From positions 1-64,000 of the forward strand of contig NZ_CANRPM010000010.1 of the NCBI RefSeq assembly GCF_947632445.1: DNA of 64,000 nt. Reading direction: 5' to 3'. Within the stretch, counting starts at the first letter, position 1. Every line of letters begins with the position of its first letter. Made by a program: the position numbers and the translations under genes. Below are positions 27,647-37,378 of this stretch, one piece after another. Source of the stretch: an uncultured Bacteroides sp. Lineage in GTDB: Bacteria > Bacteroidota > Bacteroidia > Bacteroidales > Bacteroidaceae. The notes under the pieces are model-generated. The model did not search any database. It had not been told where the DNA came from and saw nothing but the letters and a program-made list of their open reading frames with translations.

Positions 27647-30598
27647 TCAGTTTGATTGTGGCAAAACAAAATCGGGCTTCCCCAATCCGGCGGCGGGAAG
27701 TTCCCCTTTCCGCTGCCGGAAGTCGAACATCAGGTCGATATGAAGGCCCTCGTCGCCCTTCTTGATGCGGATATTGCCCGGCTGGCTGTTCGGCCCCTGC
27801 TGTTTGATGGGCTTGAACGAATCAATGGCAGGAATGTCGAGCAGGAAGGAGAGGTCGCCCTCCGGGAAGCCCGGCATGGTCTGCTTGAGGCGTCCCGCAG
27901 GCTCTTCGGGCGTGAAGACGCGGTAGAAGATGCCGTCGCTGCGCGAGTAGACGGTAAACGGCGCCTCGTCGCTTTCCATCGTGGCCCAAAACAGATGGGC
28001 GTGGTAGCCCTTGAACTCAGGATAGATCAGGTTCTCGTAGCTCTCGCCCGTAATGGTGTTGTTGTAGTCCTTCTGCCAGATGCCGTACCGGGTGCCCGGC
28101 ACGCGGTTCTTCCACACGCGGTAGGGGCCGCGACCCATCCAGCGCATGCCCGTGCAGGCCGCTTCGGGATAGGAGAAGGTCAGGCCTAAGTTGTAGACTT
28201 CGGTGTCCATGAAGGCATCGTCGAAGCCGCCTCCCCCGGAAGCCCGGTTCAACAGCACGGCGTCCATGTAGAGCAGGCCGTTGTCGGTCAGGCGCCAGAC
28301 GATGGAGTCGGCCGCCCCCTTATACTTGGCGCAGAACACGGCTCCGTCCGCACCGGTGCGGAGGTAGCTGAGCGAAGGCTCGTAGCGCATCTTCATGCCC
28401 ACAGCCACAGGGCCGTCCTTGAAGGGAATCTCCCGTCCGCCCGCCGTCACGCGGCTGAGCAGTCCGGTCGAGGCGTCGAACGCCACGCTGACGCCGGCGC
28501 TGCGCAGGACGTAGCTGCCGCCCTCCCTGACGGCCTCGGCTCGCGGCAAGGCTTGGAGGGTCATGGGCGTGTACTCCATCTTGTGCGCAAAGTACTGCGC
28601 AGCCAGGCGGATGGGATAGCTCCAGGTGCAGATGCTGCGGCCCTCCTTGTCGAAAGCCTCCAATTCGAGCACGTCGCCGTCGGCAAAGCCGGCAGGCAGG
28701 TCGAAGTGGGCCGTACCCGTCTCGCCCGGAGCCAGGGCAGGCAGCGTCACCCCGCCTTCAGCCAGGCGCACGGGAGCGGTTCCGTCAGCTCCCTGCATGG
28801 GCGTGTCGCACTTCAGGACGCGCCAGTCCATGCGGCAGTCCTTCAGGTTGGTGTAGGTATATTCGTTCGTCAGCAGAAAACGGCCGTCGAAATGCGAAGT
28901 AATGAGCAGCGGCTTCAGCTGTATGGGCGACCACTGCGCACGGATGGCATAGTAGCTGCCCTCCTTTTCGCGGCGCGGGCCCACCACGCCGTCGGGGGCG
29001 TTCGACCGGTCCGAGTCGAGGATGCCTCCCTTGTCCGAACGCCTGGGCGCCTCGTCGCAGAACACCCAGATAAATCCGCCGGCAAACATCGGGTTCGTCT
29101 GCCAGCGATCCCAGAAGTCGCGCAGGCCGGCGCCTCCGCCCTGGTCGTACATGGCGTGCATGAACTCCGTAGGCATGAACACCCGGTAGCCGTTCGTAAA
29201 GCGGGCCACACCCGTCAGGTAGGCCGGATAGTGGTGCGTGTCCAGGTCGTTGAAGTCGGCCCAGGGATGGATGACGTGCCGCTTCTGCAACAGGTCGTAG
29301 CGTGCAAACAGCGGATCCGTATCGTCGTTCCATCCGCCTTCGTTGCCGTTGCTCCAGAGAATGATGCAGGGATGGTTGACGTCGCGGCTCACCATTTCGC
29401 GCACCAGCCCGGCACCCACCTCCGAGTCGTAGGCATTCTGCCATCCCGCCAGCTCGTCCACATAGACCAGGCCCAGCGAGTCGCACATGTCGAGGAAGTG
29501 TTCGTCGGGCGGATAGTGCGAGCGGACGGCGTTCATGTTCATCTCCTTGATAAGCATCGCGTCCTGAAGGCTCATGGCTGCGCTCGTGGCACGCCCGCCG
29601 TCTACCGAGAACGAATGGCGGTTGACGCCCTTCACCACCAGTTTCACGCCGTTCAGGTACAGCCCGTCCTGCGGAAAGAATTCGATGGTGCGGAAGCCCA
29701 CGCGGAATTCACGCGTCTGCACCACCCGCCCCTCGCGGTTCTTCAGTTGCAGCCGGGCCACATACAGGTTGGGGTTCTCCGGGTTCCACAGGCTGACACC
29801 GCTCCATTGCGAAGTGAACAGCTGCTCCCCTCCGTCGTTCCCGATGGCGTGTGAAACCTCCGTCCGTCCCGCCGTGTCGGTCATCACGCGGCCGTCCTTC
29901 AGCGCCGTCAGGCCGGTCACCAACTCGTAACCGCTTGCGTCGCCCTCCATTTCGAGCGCCACGCTCAGCCGTCCTTCGGCATCGGCGTTCAGCGTGAACC
30001 GGCTGACATGCACCTGCGGCAGCACCTCCAACCACACGGGGCGATAGATGCCGCCGTAGAGCCACCAGTCCGCTTTCCGTTCGGCTGCATTGACGGACTT
30101 GTCGGCCGACTCTTTGGCCACCTTCACTTCCAGCGTGTTCTTCCGTCCGAACCGCAGCAGGCCGGTGATGTCGTAGGCGAAGCGGTAGAAGCCGCCCCGG
30201 TGCACCTCGCCCGCCAACTCGCCGTTGACGCGCACTTCCGCGTCGGTCATTACGCCGTCGAAGAAGATCTTCACCCGCTGTCCGCTCCACGACCGGGGGA
30301 CGTCGAACCGGTGGCGGTACGTGCCCACCTCGTCGCTCGGTTTCTCTCCGGGCACGGTGTACCACCGCCCATACGTGTAGTTGCCAAATCCCTGCAACTC
30401 CCAGTTGCAAGGCACTTCAATCGGTTTCCACTTGCCGCTGTTCTGTCCGTGCGTGCAATAGAAATCCCAAGTCCGTGTATCGTCGATGCCCGTGCCCGAC
30501 AGATAGACACGTTCCGGGTGAGGCGCCTGTGCGCCCGCCCCCGCCGCCAGGAGAACCGAGGCGGCCAAAGTCAAGCCTTTCAAAAACATATTTCCCAT
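27647..30598 (-). CDS. GH2 beta-galactosidase (LacZ-like)
   Basis: 983 aa with a signal peptide (ASVLLAAGAGAQ). LacZ architecture: sugar-binding domain (PCNWELQGFGNYTYGRW), two immunoglobulin-like domains around a TIM barrel, acid/base Glu420 in SNGNEGGW, nucleophile Glu478 in PTEFMHAM (equivalent to CEYAHAM in LacZ), and a C-terminal beta-galactosidase small-chain-like domain (VSVAFDASTGLLSRV, MDTEVYNLG, MRWMGRGPYRVW). It should remove terminal beta-galactose from RG-I side chains in the periplasm. First gene of the enzyme operon, with its own operator-bearing promoter. A second in-frame ATG three codons later is an alternative start. Confidence 0.93.
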   Translation of the reverse strand: MGNMFLKGLTLAASVLLAAGAGAQAPHPERVYLSGTGIDDTRTWDFYCTHGQNSGKWKPIEVPCNWELQGFGNYTYGRWYTVPGEKPSDEVGTYRHRFDVPRSWSGQRVKIFFDGVMTDAEVRVNGELAGEVHRGGFYRFAYDITGLLRFGRKNTLEVKVAKESADKSVNAAERKADWWLYGGIYRPVWLEVLPQVHVSRFTLNADAEGRLSVALEMEGDASGYELVTGLTALKDGRVMTDTAGRTEVSHAIGNDGGEQLFTSQWSGVSLWNPENPNLYVARLQLKNREGRVVQTREFRVGFRTIEFFPQDGLYLNGVKLVVKGVNRHSFSVDGGRATSAAMSLQDAMLIKEMNMNAVRSHYPPDEHFLDMCDSLGLVYVDELAGWQNAYDSEVGAGLVREMVSRDVNHPCIILWSNGNEGGWNDDTDPLFARYDLLQKRHVIHPWADFNDLDTHHYPAYLTGVARFTNGYRVFMPTEFMHAMYDQGGGAGLRDFWDRWQTNPMFAGGFIWVFCDEAPRRSDKGGILDSDRSNAPDGVVGPRREKEGSYYAIRAQWSPIQLKPLLITSHFDGRFLLTNEYTYTNLKDCRMDWRVLKCDTPMQGADGTAPVRLAEGGVTLPALAPGETGTAHFDLPAGFADGDVLELEAFDKEGRSICTWSYPIRLAAQYFAHKMEYTPMTLQALPRAEAVREGGSYVLRSAGVSVAFDASTGLLSRVTAGGREIPFKDGPVAVGMKMRYEPSLSYLRTGADGAVFCAKYKGAADSIVWRLTDNGLLYMDAVLLNRASGGGGFDDAFMDTEVYNLGLTFSYPEAACTGMRWMGRGPYRVWKNRVPGTRYGIWQKDYNNTITGESYENLIYPEFKGYHAHLFWATMESDEAPFTVYSRSDGIFYRVFTPEEPAGRLKQTMPGFPEGDLSFLLDIPAIDSFKPIKQQGPNSQPGNIRIKKGDEGLHIDLMFDFRQRKGELPAAGLGKPDFVLPQSN

Positions 30599-30618
30599 AC
30601 CAATCCTGTTTTTATTGC

Positions 30619-30676
30619 AAATATGTCACTTTATTCGAAAATAGGGAATGGATATTTGTACATATTCATGTATTTT
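30619..30676 (-). promoter_or_regulatory. promoter and putative HTCS operator of the enzyme operon
   Basis: Minus strand: -7 box CATATTTG (30619-30626, one mismatch), and 21 bp upstream the element TGTACAAATATCCATT (complement of 30648-30663). This 16-mer matches 15 of 16 positions before the plus-strand GH105 gene and 13 of 16 before susC. The similarity extends further upstream into a second block read as CATGTA on the plus strand (30669-30674). Position and conservation fit an activator site overlapping -33. Confidence 0.65.
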
Positions 30677-30708
30677 TTTACCTATGTTCCATGAAATTTC
30701 CTCCCGCC

Positions 30709-31254
30709 GCCACGCAGCACTTCCTGAAGTCCCGACGCAGTGCTGCGTGAGGGTGTCATGCAGTGCTTTCTGAGGAGGGGACGAAGCACTTCGTCAGCAG
30801 GTCAGCCGGCACGTCGTCGGGACGGAAAAAATCTGCCCGTGAAAAAAAGAGGAAGAAAAACGGGATTTTTGCACGAGTAAAACAGTCCTGTCACACCAAT
30901 TTGCTGATATACAGTCGGTTGCTGCGACAGTGACAGGAGCTGTACAAACTTTCTTGAAATATAATAAAAAATAGGCTGCCTTTAAAGGAAAGGTATTTTT
31001 TATTTTTTCACGGAAATGTTTACCAAAGGCCCTAAGGTGTCGCACTATTTTATTGATAATCCGACCTTTAGCGTGACAGGACTATTTTGGACCTCCCGAA
31101 TCTTCCAAAATGTTCCTCATTCACGGGGCGCACGTTATTTTTTTCTTTATCCGACAGTTCCCGTTGCACGACAAAAGAGGCTGCCATCCCCTCTTCGGCG
31201 GACAACAGCCTCTCTTATCTAACCTAATACCCATGAATTAATATCCGGGGTTCT
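30709..31254. repeat. 546-bp tandem duplication, distal copy
   Basis: Nearly identical to the adjoining block 31255-31800 at a constant offset of 546 bp with no net insertion or deletion over the stretches compared. The copies differ mainly near the left end and at 31028-31080. No credible gene is seen. Contents: a hairpin (ACGCAGCACT ... AGTGCTGCGT), a CCTGTCAC/GTGACAGG pair (30887, 30930), a TGCCTTTAAAGG near-palindrome beside T-runs, a terminator hairpin, and at its inner end the reverse complement of the last SusD codons. Together with the second copy it fills the 1185-bp gene-free gap behind susD. Confidence 0.9.
31171..31215 (-). terminator. terminator hairpin (duplicate copy)
   Basis: Copy of the susD terminator in the distal repeat: stem AGAGGCTG / CAGCCTCT followed by a short T-run on the minus strand. 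It would back up the proximal terminator. Confidence 0.6.
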
Positions 31255-31264
31255 GCCACGCAGC
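31238..31264 (-). pseudogene. susD 3'-end remnant inside the tandem duplication
   Basis: The minus strand encodes AAWQNPGY then TAA, the same C terminus as the intact susD that ends at 31784, exactly 546 bp away. Upstream of AAW the match stops and runs into the other repeat. Either the duplication copied the last codons of susD, or this is the tail of a second susD gene that has been deleted. Confidence 0.75.
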
Positions 31265-31800
31265 ACTTCCTGAAGTCCCGACGCAGTGCTGCGTAAGGGT
31301 GTCATGCCGTGCTTTCCGGGAAGAGGACGAAGCACTTCGTCAGCAGGTCAGCCGGCACATCGTCGGGACGGAAAAAATCTGCCCGTGAAAAAAAGAGGAA
31401 GAAAAACGGGATTTTTGCACGAGTAAAACAGTCCTGTCACACCAATTTGCTGATATACAGTCGGTTGCTGCGACAGTGACAGGAGCTGTACAAACTTTCT
31501 TGAAATATAATAAAAAATAGGCTGCCTTTAAAGGCAAGGTATTTTTTATTTTTTCACGGAAATGTTTACCAAAGGATCAGTCCTGTCAACAATATCCATT
31601 GATAATCAGGCGATTTTGTTGACAGGACTATTTTGGGCCTCCCGAATCTTCCAAAATGTTCCTCATTCACCGGGCGCACGTTATTTTTTTCTTTATCCGA
31701 CAGTTCCCGTTGCATGACAAAAGAGGCTGCCATCCCCTCTTCGGCGGACAACAGCCTCTCTTATCTAACCTAATACCTATGAATTAATATCCGGGGTTCT
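31255..31800. repeat. 546-bp tandem duplication, susD-proximal copy
   Basis: Partner of 30709-31254; its last 17 bp are the real 3' end of susD. At 31579-31591 and 31617-31629 it carries a perfect 13-bp inverted repeat (AGTCCTGTCAACA and its complement) around a 25-nt loop; the matching place in the distal copy has diverged, keeping only the right half. No gene is supported in this block. Confidence 0.9.
31717..31761 (-). terminator. terminator of susCD
   Basis: A perfect 8-bp stem (CAGCCTCT / AGAGGCTG on the transcript, extended by weaker pairs) ends in TTTTG, 25 bp after the susD stop codon. It separates susCD from the enzyme operon, which has its own promoter about 1 kb further on. Confidence 0.65.
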
Positions 31801-33925
31801 GCCATGCAGCCTTGTCCGCGTCGGAGAGGTTCTGCCCATTGTCATCCAACAGACCGTCGATGAAGGTCTGCGGAATCGGACGCAGATTGTGATGATCCTT
31901 TATATTGGCGGCTGCACGCTGATTGAACGCTTTGGCACGTTTTACCAAGGTCTTCGTGCGGCTCAGTTCCTCCCAACGATTCCACTCACCGAGCAATTCA
32001 CGGGTCCGTTCGTTGAGGATGAAGTGAATCTTGCCCTCAAGCGAATTTCCATCCACACCGAGTTTCGCCAAGATAGCCTGGTCTTCTGTCGGCAGGTTGC
32101 TCCAACTTGAAATCTGCAGATTCGATGCTCCCCAGCCTCCTTCAGGCTTCGTCAGACCAGTCGAGATGCAGTAGGTATTCTTCTGGATGTACGAATATTC
32201 GTAGGCCTGCATATTGGTTATCTTTTCGCCCTTCTCATTCTTGTTTCCTTTGGCCGTGTTGGAGTTTGCAGTCGAGTTGCCGCTTGCCTTGAATGCCTGC
32301 GATCCGTCTTCGTATGCCTCGCGGTCTTCACCGGCTTTGTATTGGGCACGTGCACGCAGTTCGTTGATGGTTCTCAACGCACCTGCATCGTCACCGTTGC
32401 GCACTTGGCATTCAGCCTTGATCAGGTATGTCTCGCCCGTCCGGGCCAGTGTGATGTCGCGATGTGCATCGCCCTTTTCAGCGGTACGTGTACCGTCTTC
32501 GACCTTGTTGATGCCGCAGTAGGTATTGCAGGTATTGGGATCACCGGACACTCCGTGCTGATCCATTTCGTACTTGTCGCCGTCGTAGAGAGAAACAACA
32601 TTGGGCACCCATTTGCCACCCCACTCCTCGGGACCGAGGTTCACCGGATAGACGAATGTGTGCTTCTCGCCGGCACGACCTATCGTTCCGTATTTGCTTA
32701 CAATCTGATCACCTTTCTTGTTCAGGATGAACATGATTCCCGGCTGACCCAGTGCAGGCTCAGCCCCGGCTGGACAGCCTGCTTTTTGCATGGCATCAGG
32801 AGTTTGGTAGTTATTATAGCCGAAAACGGTCTTGTAAGTCTTCCACATACGCGAATCATTCACGTTGTCGAATATGGCATACGCATATTCGGTCGGACGG
32901 CAGCGCTGGAAGTCCATACCGCCGATAAACTGACCGCGCATAACATAATCCCCTGAAAAGTTCGAGAACTGTGGGTTGAAATAGTTGTAGGTGCGGTTAC
33001 CGTAACGTCCGGCGGTCGAACCCTCGTTGTGCGGGATGGCCATCAAAACCTCTTTCGATTTCTCGATATCACAGTCCGTACCCGTCCAATGGGCATAAAG
33101 CCGGTTGTAGTCGCTTTCAAGTGGGCGGGCGGCTATCACCTCATTGCAGAGCTTGATGGCCAGGTCAAGGTCGGTCTTTTTGTCGTATTTGCCGTTCCAG
33201 TCGCTGCAACGTTCGCTTTGACGATAGAGCAGCGCCTTGGCATAGAAGTGGGCAGCCGTATATTTTGTCCAAGCGTAGTAAATCCAATTGTTGTCGGCCG
33301 GAATCAGCTCATAGGCATTCTTGAAGTCTTCGATAATCTGGTTCAGAACCTCCTCTTCCGAAGCGCGCTTGTAGTTGCGCGGAACATCGGAACCCTCCAC
33401 TTCGACCGGTTTGGTCTGCAACACCACGGCTCCATATTGACCGAACAGACGCAGATAGTTGTAACCACGCAGGAAATAAGCCTCACCCATCGCACGATCG
33501 TGGACGTTTTCGGGCATCATGCTTTCACTCGCAATAATCAGATTGGCACTGGAAATTCCGTAATACATCTGACTCCATACGGCATCGATACCCGGATTGT
33601 TCTTCGCGTCACCCGTTCCCGCCCAGTTGAGCGGACCGAAGTTGGCGTTATAGTCGTTCCAAGGCTCCGCACAGTTGGAACCGGCCACCGTAAATTCATC
33701 GCAACCATAGAGCGTCGTGGCATAAGCCCATTCATAGCCGCCCCACCAGCGGATGTTGGCATAGAGACTGCCGACCATCTGTTCCACGCCCTCCGACGTG
33801 TTCAACAACGCATCGGAAATCATGTGTCCTGCGTCCTCTTCCAAAAAACTATCGCCGCAGGAAGATGTTCCCAGTGTCAGCGCACATGCGAAGACACCGG
33901 TGAATATTCTATTCAGTGTTTTCAT
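31784..33925 (-). CDS. SusD/RagB-family outer-membrane glycan-binding lipoprotein
   Basis: 713 aa from MKTLNRIFTG; lipoprotein signal ending at Cys23 (LGTSSC) followed by GDSFLEED. SusD features: N-terminal SusD-like region (LEEDAGHMISDALLNTSEGVEQM), TPR-like helices (YFLRGYNYLRLFGQYG), and the conserved C-terminal RTREL-GEWNRWEEL stretch ending in WQNPGY. SusD lipoproteins cap the SusC barrel and capture oligosaccharides at the cell surface. At over 700 aa it is at the long end of the family. The upstream in-frame ATG is rejected because it adds polar residues before the signal peptide. No surface glycan-binding protein gene (SusE/F-like) follows it, which is unusual. Confidence 0.95.
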   Translation of the reverse strand: MKTLNRIFTGVFACALTLGTSSCGDSFLEEDAGHMISDALLNTSEGVEQMVGSLYANIRWWGGYEWAYATTLYGCDEFTVAGSNCAEPWNDYNANFGPLNWAGTGDAKNNPGIDAVWSQMYYGISSANLIIASESMMPENVHDRAMGEAYFLRGYNYLRLFGQYGAVVLQTKPVEVEGSDVPRNYKRASEEEVLNQIIEDFKNAYELIPADNNWIYYAWTKYTAAHFYAKALLYRQSERCSDWNGKYDKKTDLDLAIKLCNEVIAARPLESDYNRLYAHWTGTDCDIEKSKEVLMAIPHNEGSTAGRYGNRTYNYFNPQFSNFSGDYVMRGQFIGGMDFQRCRPTEYAYAIFDNVNDSRMWKTYKTVFGYNNYQTPDAMQKAGCPAGAEPALGQPGIMFILNKKGDQIVSKYGTIGRAGEKHTFVYPVNLGPEEWGGKWVPNVVSLYDGDKYEMDQHGVSGDPNTCNTYCGINKVEDGTRTAEKGDAHRDITLARTGETYLIKAECQVRNGDDAGALRTINELRARAQYKAGEDREAYEDGSQAFKASGNSTANSNTAKGNKNEKGEKITNMQAYEYSYIQKNTYCISTGLTKPEGGWGASNLQISSWSNLPTEDQAILAKLGVDGNSLEGKIHFILNERTRELLGEWNRWEELSRTKTLVKRAKAFNQRAAANIKDHHNLRPIPQTFIDGLLDDNGQNLSDADKAAWQNPGY

Positions 33926-33955
33926 ATTCTTATTTTTCTTGTTTGATATTAGCAA

Positions 33956-36900
33956 TTAAAAACCGACATTCAGACCGAAAGTGACACCACGATTGTAGAA
34001 ACTCGTACCGAAGTCAAGATCTACGTAATCAACCGATGAGTAGAGATTGCCAAGGTTGCGACCTTGTACATAGACTTTCAACGAATTGAGACCCATTCTC
34101 TGGCAGAGGTTCTTTGAGAAGTTGTAACCCAACGAGAGGTTACGCACCTTCAGGAACGATGCATCCTCGTAACCCAGCAATCCGGCGTATGGGTCACCGC
34201 TGCTTCGGCTGGACTGGTAGATAGGTTTCTGCCATTTGGCATCGGTATTTTCGGGTGTCCAATAATCGACTTCCACCTGATTGGCAGCACCCGACAATGC
34301 CTGTCCGCCGGTAGAAATCATATAACCGAAACGACCGTAGAGCTCGATGGCCAGCTCAAGTCCCTTCCATGTGAAAGTGTTCGACCAACCCATCGTCCAT
34401 TTAGGGTTCGTGTTGCCTATGATTACGCGGTCCTCTTCATCGATACGGAAGTCACCGTTCTGGTCGACCGGACGTACAAGACCGGGCTGGAAATTGTGCC
34501 CATTGGCGTTGAATTTCTCCATCAGTTCGCGGTCTTCGGGGGTATCCTGCCACAGACCGGCCTGATCGTGGGTGAAGAACACACCGATTGACTGACCGAT
34601 GAACCAGCCGTTGCCAATCATGTCCTGTTTGCCGTTAAGCAGCGAAACGATTTCGTCCTTCTGGTAAGCCGTATTGATCGATGATATCCATTCGAAGTCT
34701 TTCGTGCGGACGGGCGTGAAGTCCACGCCGAACTCAATACCGAAGTTCTTTGTCTCGCCGACGTTCATTGTCATTGAAGGGTAACCGGACAGCGTAGGAA
34801 TTGTGGCAGCCATCAACAGATCCTTTGTCCTCGAATGGTAGATATCAATCGTACCCGTGATACGGTTGCCCAGGAAACCGAAATCGATACCGTAGTTCCA
34901 CTGCGTGGTTTTCTCCCACCCCAATTTCTTGTTAGGCATCTTGTTGGAACTACTACTATAATAGGGCTCGTTTGGGGTAATGATTGTGTAACTGTCGCTC
35001 TTACCATTGCCCGGCATATTGTATTGCGAAACGACTCCTAACGTACCGTATGCACCGACCGCAGAGTTACCTGTCACACCGATACCTACACGGAGTTTCA
35101 GGTTGTCCAGCCAGCTGACGTCACGCAGCCATTCCTCCTGATTGATACGCCAACCGACAGCGGCCGATGGGAAGAAAGCCCACTTGTTGCCCTTAGCCAA
35201 CACGGACGAGCCGTCGTAACGACCCGATACGGTCAACAGGAATCGTTCATCGAAGTTGTAATTGACACGGGCCATGTACGAAGCCAGCTGGTTCTCGCTG
35301 AAGCCTGTACCCATCTTTGCACTATAGTCTTTATTCAGGATATCAATGATGCCCATGTTGTTCCACAGCATCGAAGGATAGGGATAGCCCACGCCCGACA
35401 TACTGGCACTTTCATGGTTGAATTTCGAAGCCGTCTGCAACAGGGTTACACCGACGGTGTGCTTCCCGAACTGGCGGTTGAAGAGAATCATGTTGTCCAA
35501 TGTCCATGAGAAATAACGATCGGATCCCCATGTGACGTAGTTCTTACCGCCTGCACGACCTGCCGATGAGGCATCGATGAAAACACCGTTGCGACGATAA
35601 CGGAAGTCGGGACCGAAAGCGATTTTGTAACTCAAGCCTTTGAGCGGTTTCCAGATTTCCCCGAAGTCGACCTGTCCGAAGAAACTTCCCAATGCACGGA
35701 AGCCCTCGCGGTTATCGTTCGATTTCTTCCATTCATCCATCACTGTGTAGGAATTGTTTTCCGAACCGGCAGGCATATTAATGATATCACCGGCTTCATC
35801 GTATGGCAGTGCATAGTTCGGCAATGCTTTGGCAGCGATGTAGATGTCAGTCGGACCCGAACTCGTGCCTGTCTGCCCTGTACGCGAATATCCGTACAGT
35901 TGCTCGGTGTAGGAGATGTTCATCGATGCACCCATCTTGAACCACGTTTTTGGGGTGATATCGACTGTCGAAGCGAAGTTGTAACGTTGGTACTTCTGTC
36001 CTTTCTGCGTACCGTCGTTGCTCAAGTAACCGACCGAGAAAGAACCCATGATCTTTTCCGTACCGCCCGAACCGCTCAACGTATGTTCGTGGGTGATGCC
36101 TGTTTCTGTAACGAGGTCTCCCCAGTCGTAGTTGGTAACCAGTGACGGATTCCATACACCGTCGACCCAACCTTTCTCAATGTTGGCCCAACCTGGGTTG
36201 CCGGTGAAGTAGTTCATATCCTTTTCGTATGAAGGCTGGTCACCGCGCGGGTTGATGTCGGGATTGGCGTTGTATCTTGCCCAGCGCACGAACGTAATCA
36301 TATCACTGGCACTCATGGATGGCTGTAAATCATGTAGCTTCTCCACCGTTACCGTACCCGAATAGTTCAGGGAAAACTGTCCTGTCTTACCTCGTTTGGT
36401 CGTTACGAGAACTACACCATTGGCACCCCGAGAACCATAGATAGCGGTTGAAGATGCATCCTTCAAGATATCAATGGATTCAATATCACGAGGGTTCAAT
36501 GTTTCGATACCACCTGCACTCAAAGGTACACCATCGACAACATACAACGGAGAGTTACTGGCTGTCAAAGAACGATTACCACGAATGCGGATAGAACCGA
36601 TTTCACCCGGACGCTGATTCGATGTGATATCTACACCGGCAGCCTTACCCTGCAATGCTTCGAAGGCATTACTTACAGGCTTAGTGTTCAATGCTTCTGA
36701 ATCAACTCTCGTCAACGCGCCCGTTACGTCCGTTTTCTTCTGGACACCGTAACCGACAACCACTACTTCGTCCAGCATCTCCGTATCTTCGCTCAACGTG
36801 ACATCTATTCGCGTCTTGCCGGCTACAGAGATTTCCTGAGACTTATATCCCACAAAGCTAATTTGAAGGGTGGCGTCGTTTGCCACTCCTTGAATCGAAA

Positions 36901-37117
36901 AGTTTCCGTCGATGTCCGAAATGACACCATTCGTCGTACCCTTCACCAATACACTGGCACCGATAACCGGTTCGCCGGTGGAATCAATGATTTTACCTGT
37001 AACAGTTTTACCTTGCGCATAGCCGCTCATCGCAACTACCGAAAAGAGAGCTGTAAGAAATAGCCATTGGATGAAATGCATCCGGCCAAACAGACGTAGT
37101 CTTTTGTTGTTTTCCAT
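33956..37117 (-). CDS. SusC/RagA-family TonB-dependent oligosaccharide transporter
   Basis: 1053 aa. Signal peptide (LFSVVAMSGYAQ), carboxypeptidase-D-regulatory-like domain (about 38-115, VTGKIIDSTGEPVIGASVLVKG), TonB-box region DEVVVVGYG, plug domain (about 125-235, GVDITSNQRPGEIGSIRIRG and YVVDGVPL), then a beta-barrel ending in the usual aromatic terminus (NVGF). There is no N-terminal STN domain, so control by an anti-sigma pathway is unlikely, which agrees with an HTCS-controlled locus. The susD start lies 30 bp downstream. It imports RG-derived oligosaccharides (context inference). Confidence 0.96.
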   Translation of the reverse strand: MENNKRLRLFGRMHFIQWLFLTALFSVVAMSGYAQGKTVTGKIIDSTGEPVIGASVLVKGTTNGVISDIDGNFSIQGVANDATLQISFVGYKSQEISVAGKTRIDVTLSEDTEMLDEVVVVGYGVQKKTDVTGALTRVDSEALNTKPVSNAFEALQGKAAGVDITSNQRPGEIGSIRIRGNRSLTASNSPLYVVDGVPLSAGGIETLNPRDIESIDILKDASSTAIYGSRGANGVVLVTTKRGKTGQFSLNYSGTVTVEKLHDLQPSMSASDMITFVRWARYNANPDINPRGDQPSYEKDMNYFTGNPGWANIEKGWVDGVWNPSLVTNYDWGDLVTETGITHEHTLSGSGGTEKIMGSFSVGYLSNDGTQKGQKYQRYNFASTVDITPKTWFKMGASMNISYTEQLYGYSRTGQTGTSSGPTDIYIAAKALPNYALPYDEAGDIINMPAGSENNSYTVMDEWKKSNDNREGFRALGSFFGQVDFGEIWKPLKGLSYKIAFGPDFRYRRNGVFIDASSAGRAGGKNYVTWGSDRYFSWTLDNMILFNRQFGKHTVGVTLLQTASKFNHESASMSGVGYPYPSMLWNNMGIIDILNKDYSAKMGTGFSENQLASYMARVNYNFDERFLLTVSGRYDGSSVLAKGNKWAFFPSAAVGWRINQEEWLRDVSWLDNLKLRVGIGVTGNSAVGAYGTLGVVSQYNMPGNGKSDSYTIITPNEPYYSSSSNKMPNKKLGWEKTTQWNYGIDFGFLGNRITGTIDIYHSRTKDLLMAATIPTLSGYPSMTMNVGETKNFGIEFGVDFTPVRTKDFEWISSINTAYQKDEIVSLLNGKQDMIGNGWFIGQSIGVFFTHDQAGLWQDTPEDRELMEKFNANGHNFQPGLVRPVDQNGDFRIDEEDRVIIGNTNPKWTMGWSNTFTWKGLELAIELYGRFGYMISTGGQALSGAANQVEVDYWTPENTDAKWQKPIYQSSRSSGDPYAGLLGYEDASFLKVRNLSLGYNFSKNLCQRMGLNSLKVYVQGRNLGNLYSSVDYVDLDFGTSFYNRGVTFGLNVGF

Positions 37118-37183
37118 ACATAAAAAATTTTAATTATACATATTTTAAAAACGCTATTTCCCTTTTTGCGGTGGAAATCCGTA

Positions 37184-37242
37184 CAAAGATATGACACCTT
37201 TTGCATACAGACAAATGGAAAATCGTACATTTACATGTAAAT
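37184..37242 (-). promoter_or_regulatory. susC promoter and putative HTCS operator
   Basis: Minus strand: TATCTTTG (37184-37191), a 20-bp spacer, TTTG (37212-37215): a perfect Bacteroides promoter. Overlapping -33 is TGTACGATTTTCCATT (complement of 37214-37229), the susC version of the element shared with the other two PUL promoters. Directly upstream is a perfect 14-bp palindrome ATTTACATGTAAAT (37229-37242). Confidence 0.8.
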
Positions 37243-37378
37243 CCGTCTCACAAGCGGCCGAAAAGCGACTGTAAAAACAAAATGATTATTCATAAAATCA
37301 TTTTCCATAGGCCGGAAGCCCTGCAAACTCCCTCCTTCCGCCTACTCAAAGAGCAATCGGAAGAACGTCCTTTGTATA

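Noticed and set aside
28553-29854. 433-codon plus-strand open frame
   Set aside because: Antisense shadow of the LacZ-like GH2 gene; no family resemblance and no ribosome-binding site.
30794-31045. small minus-strand frame that recurs at 31340-31537
   Set aside because: The two copies are alike only because the whole 546-bp block is duplicated. There is no start context and no domain, and the frame crosses the hairpin and T-run regions.
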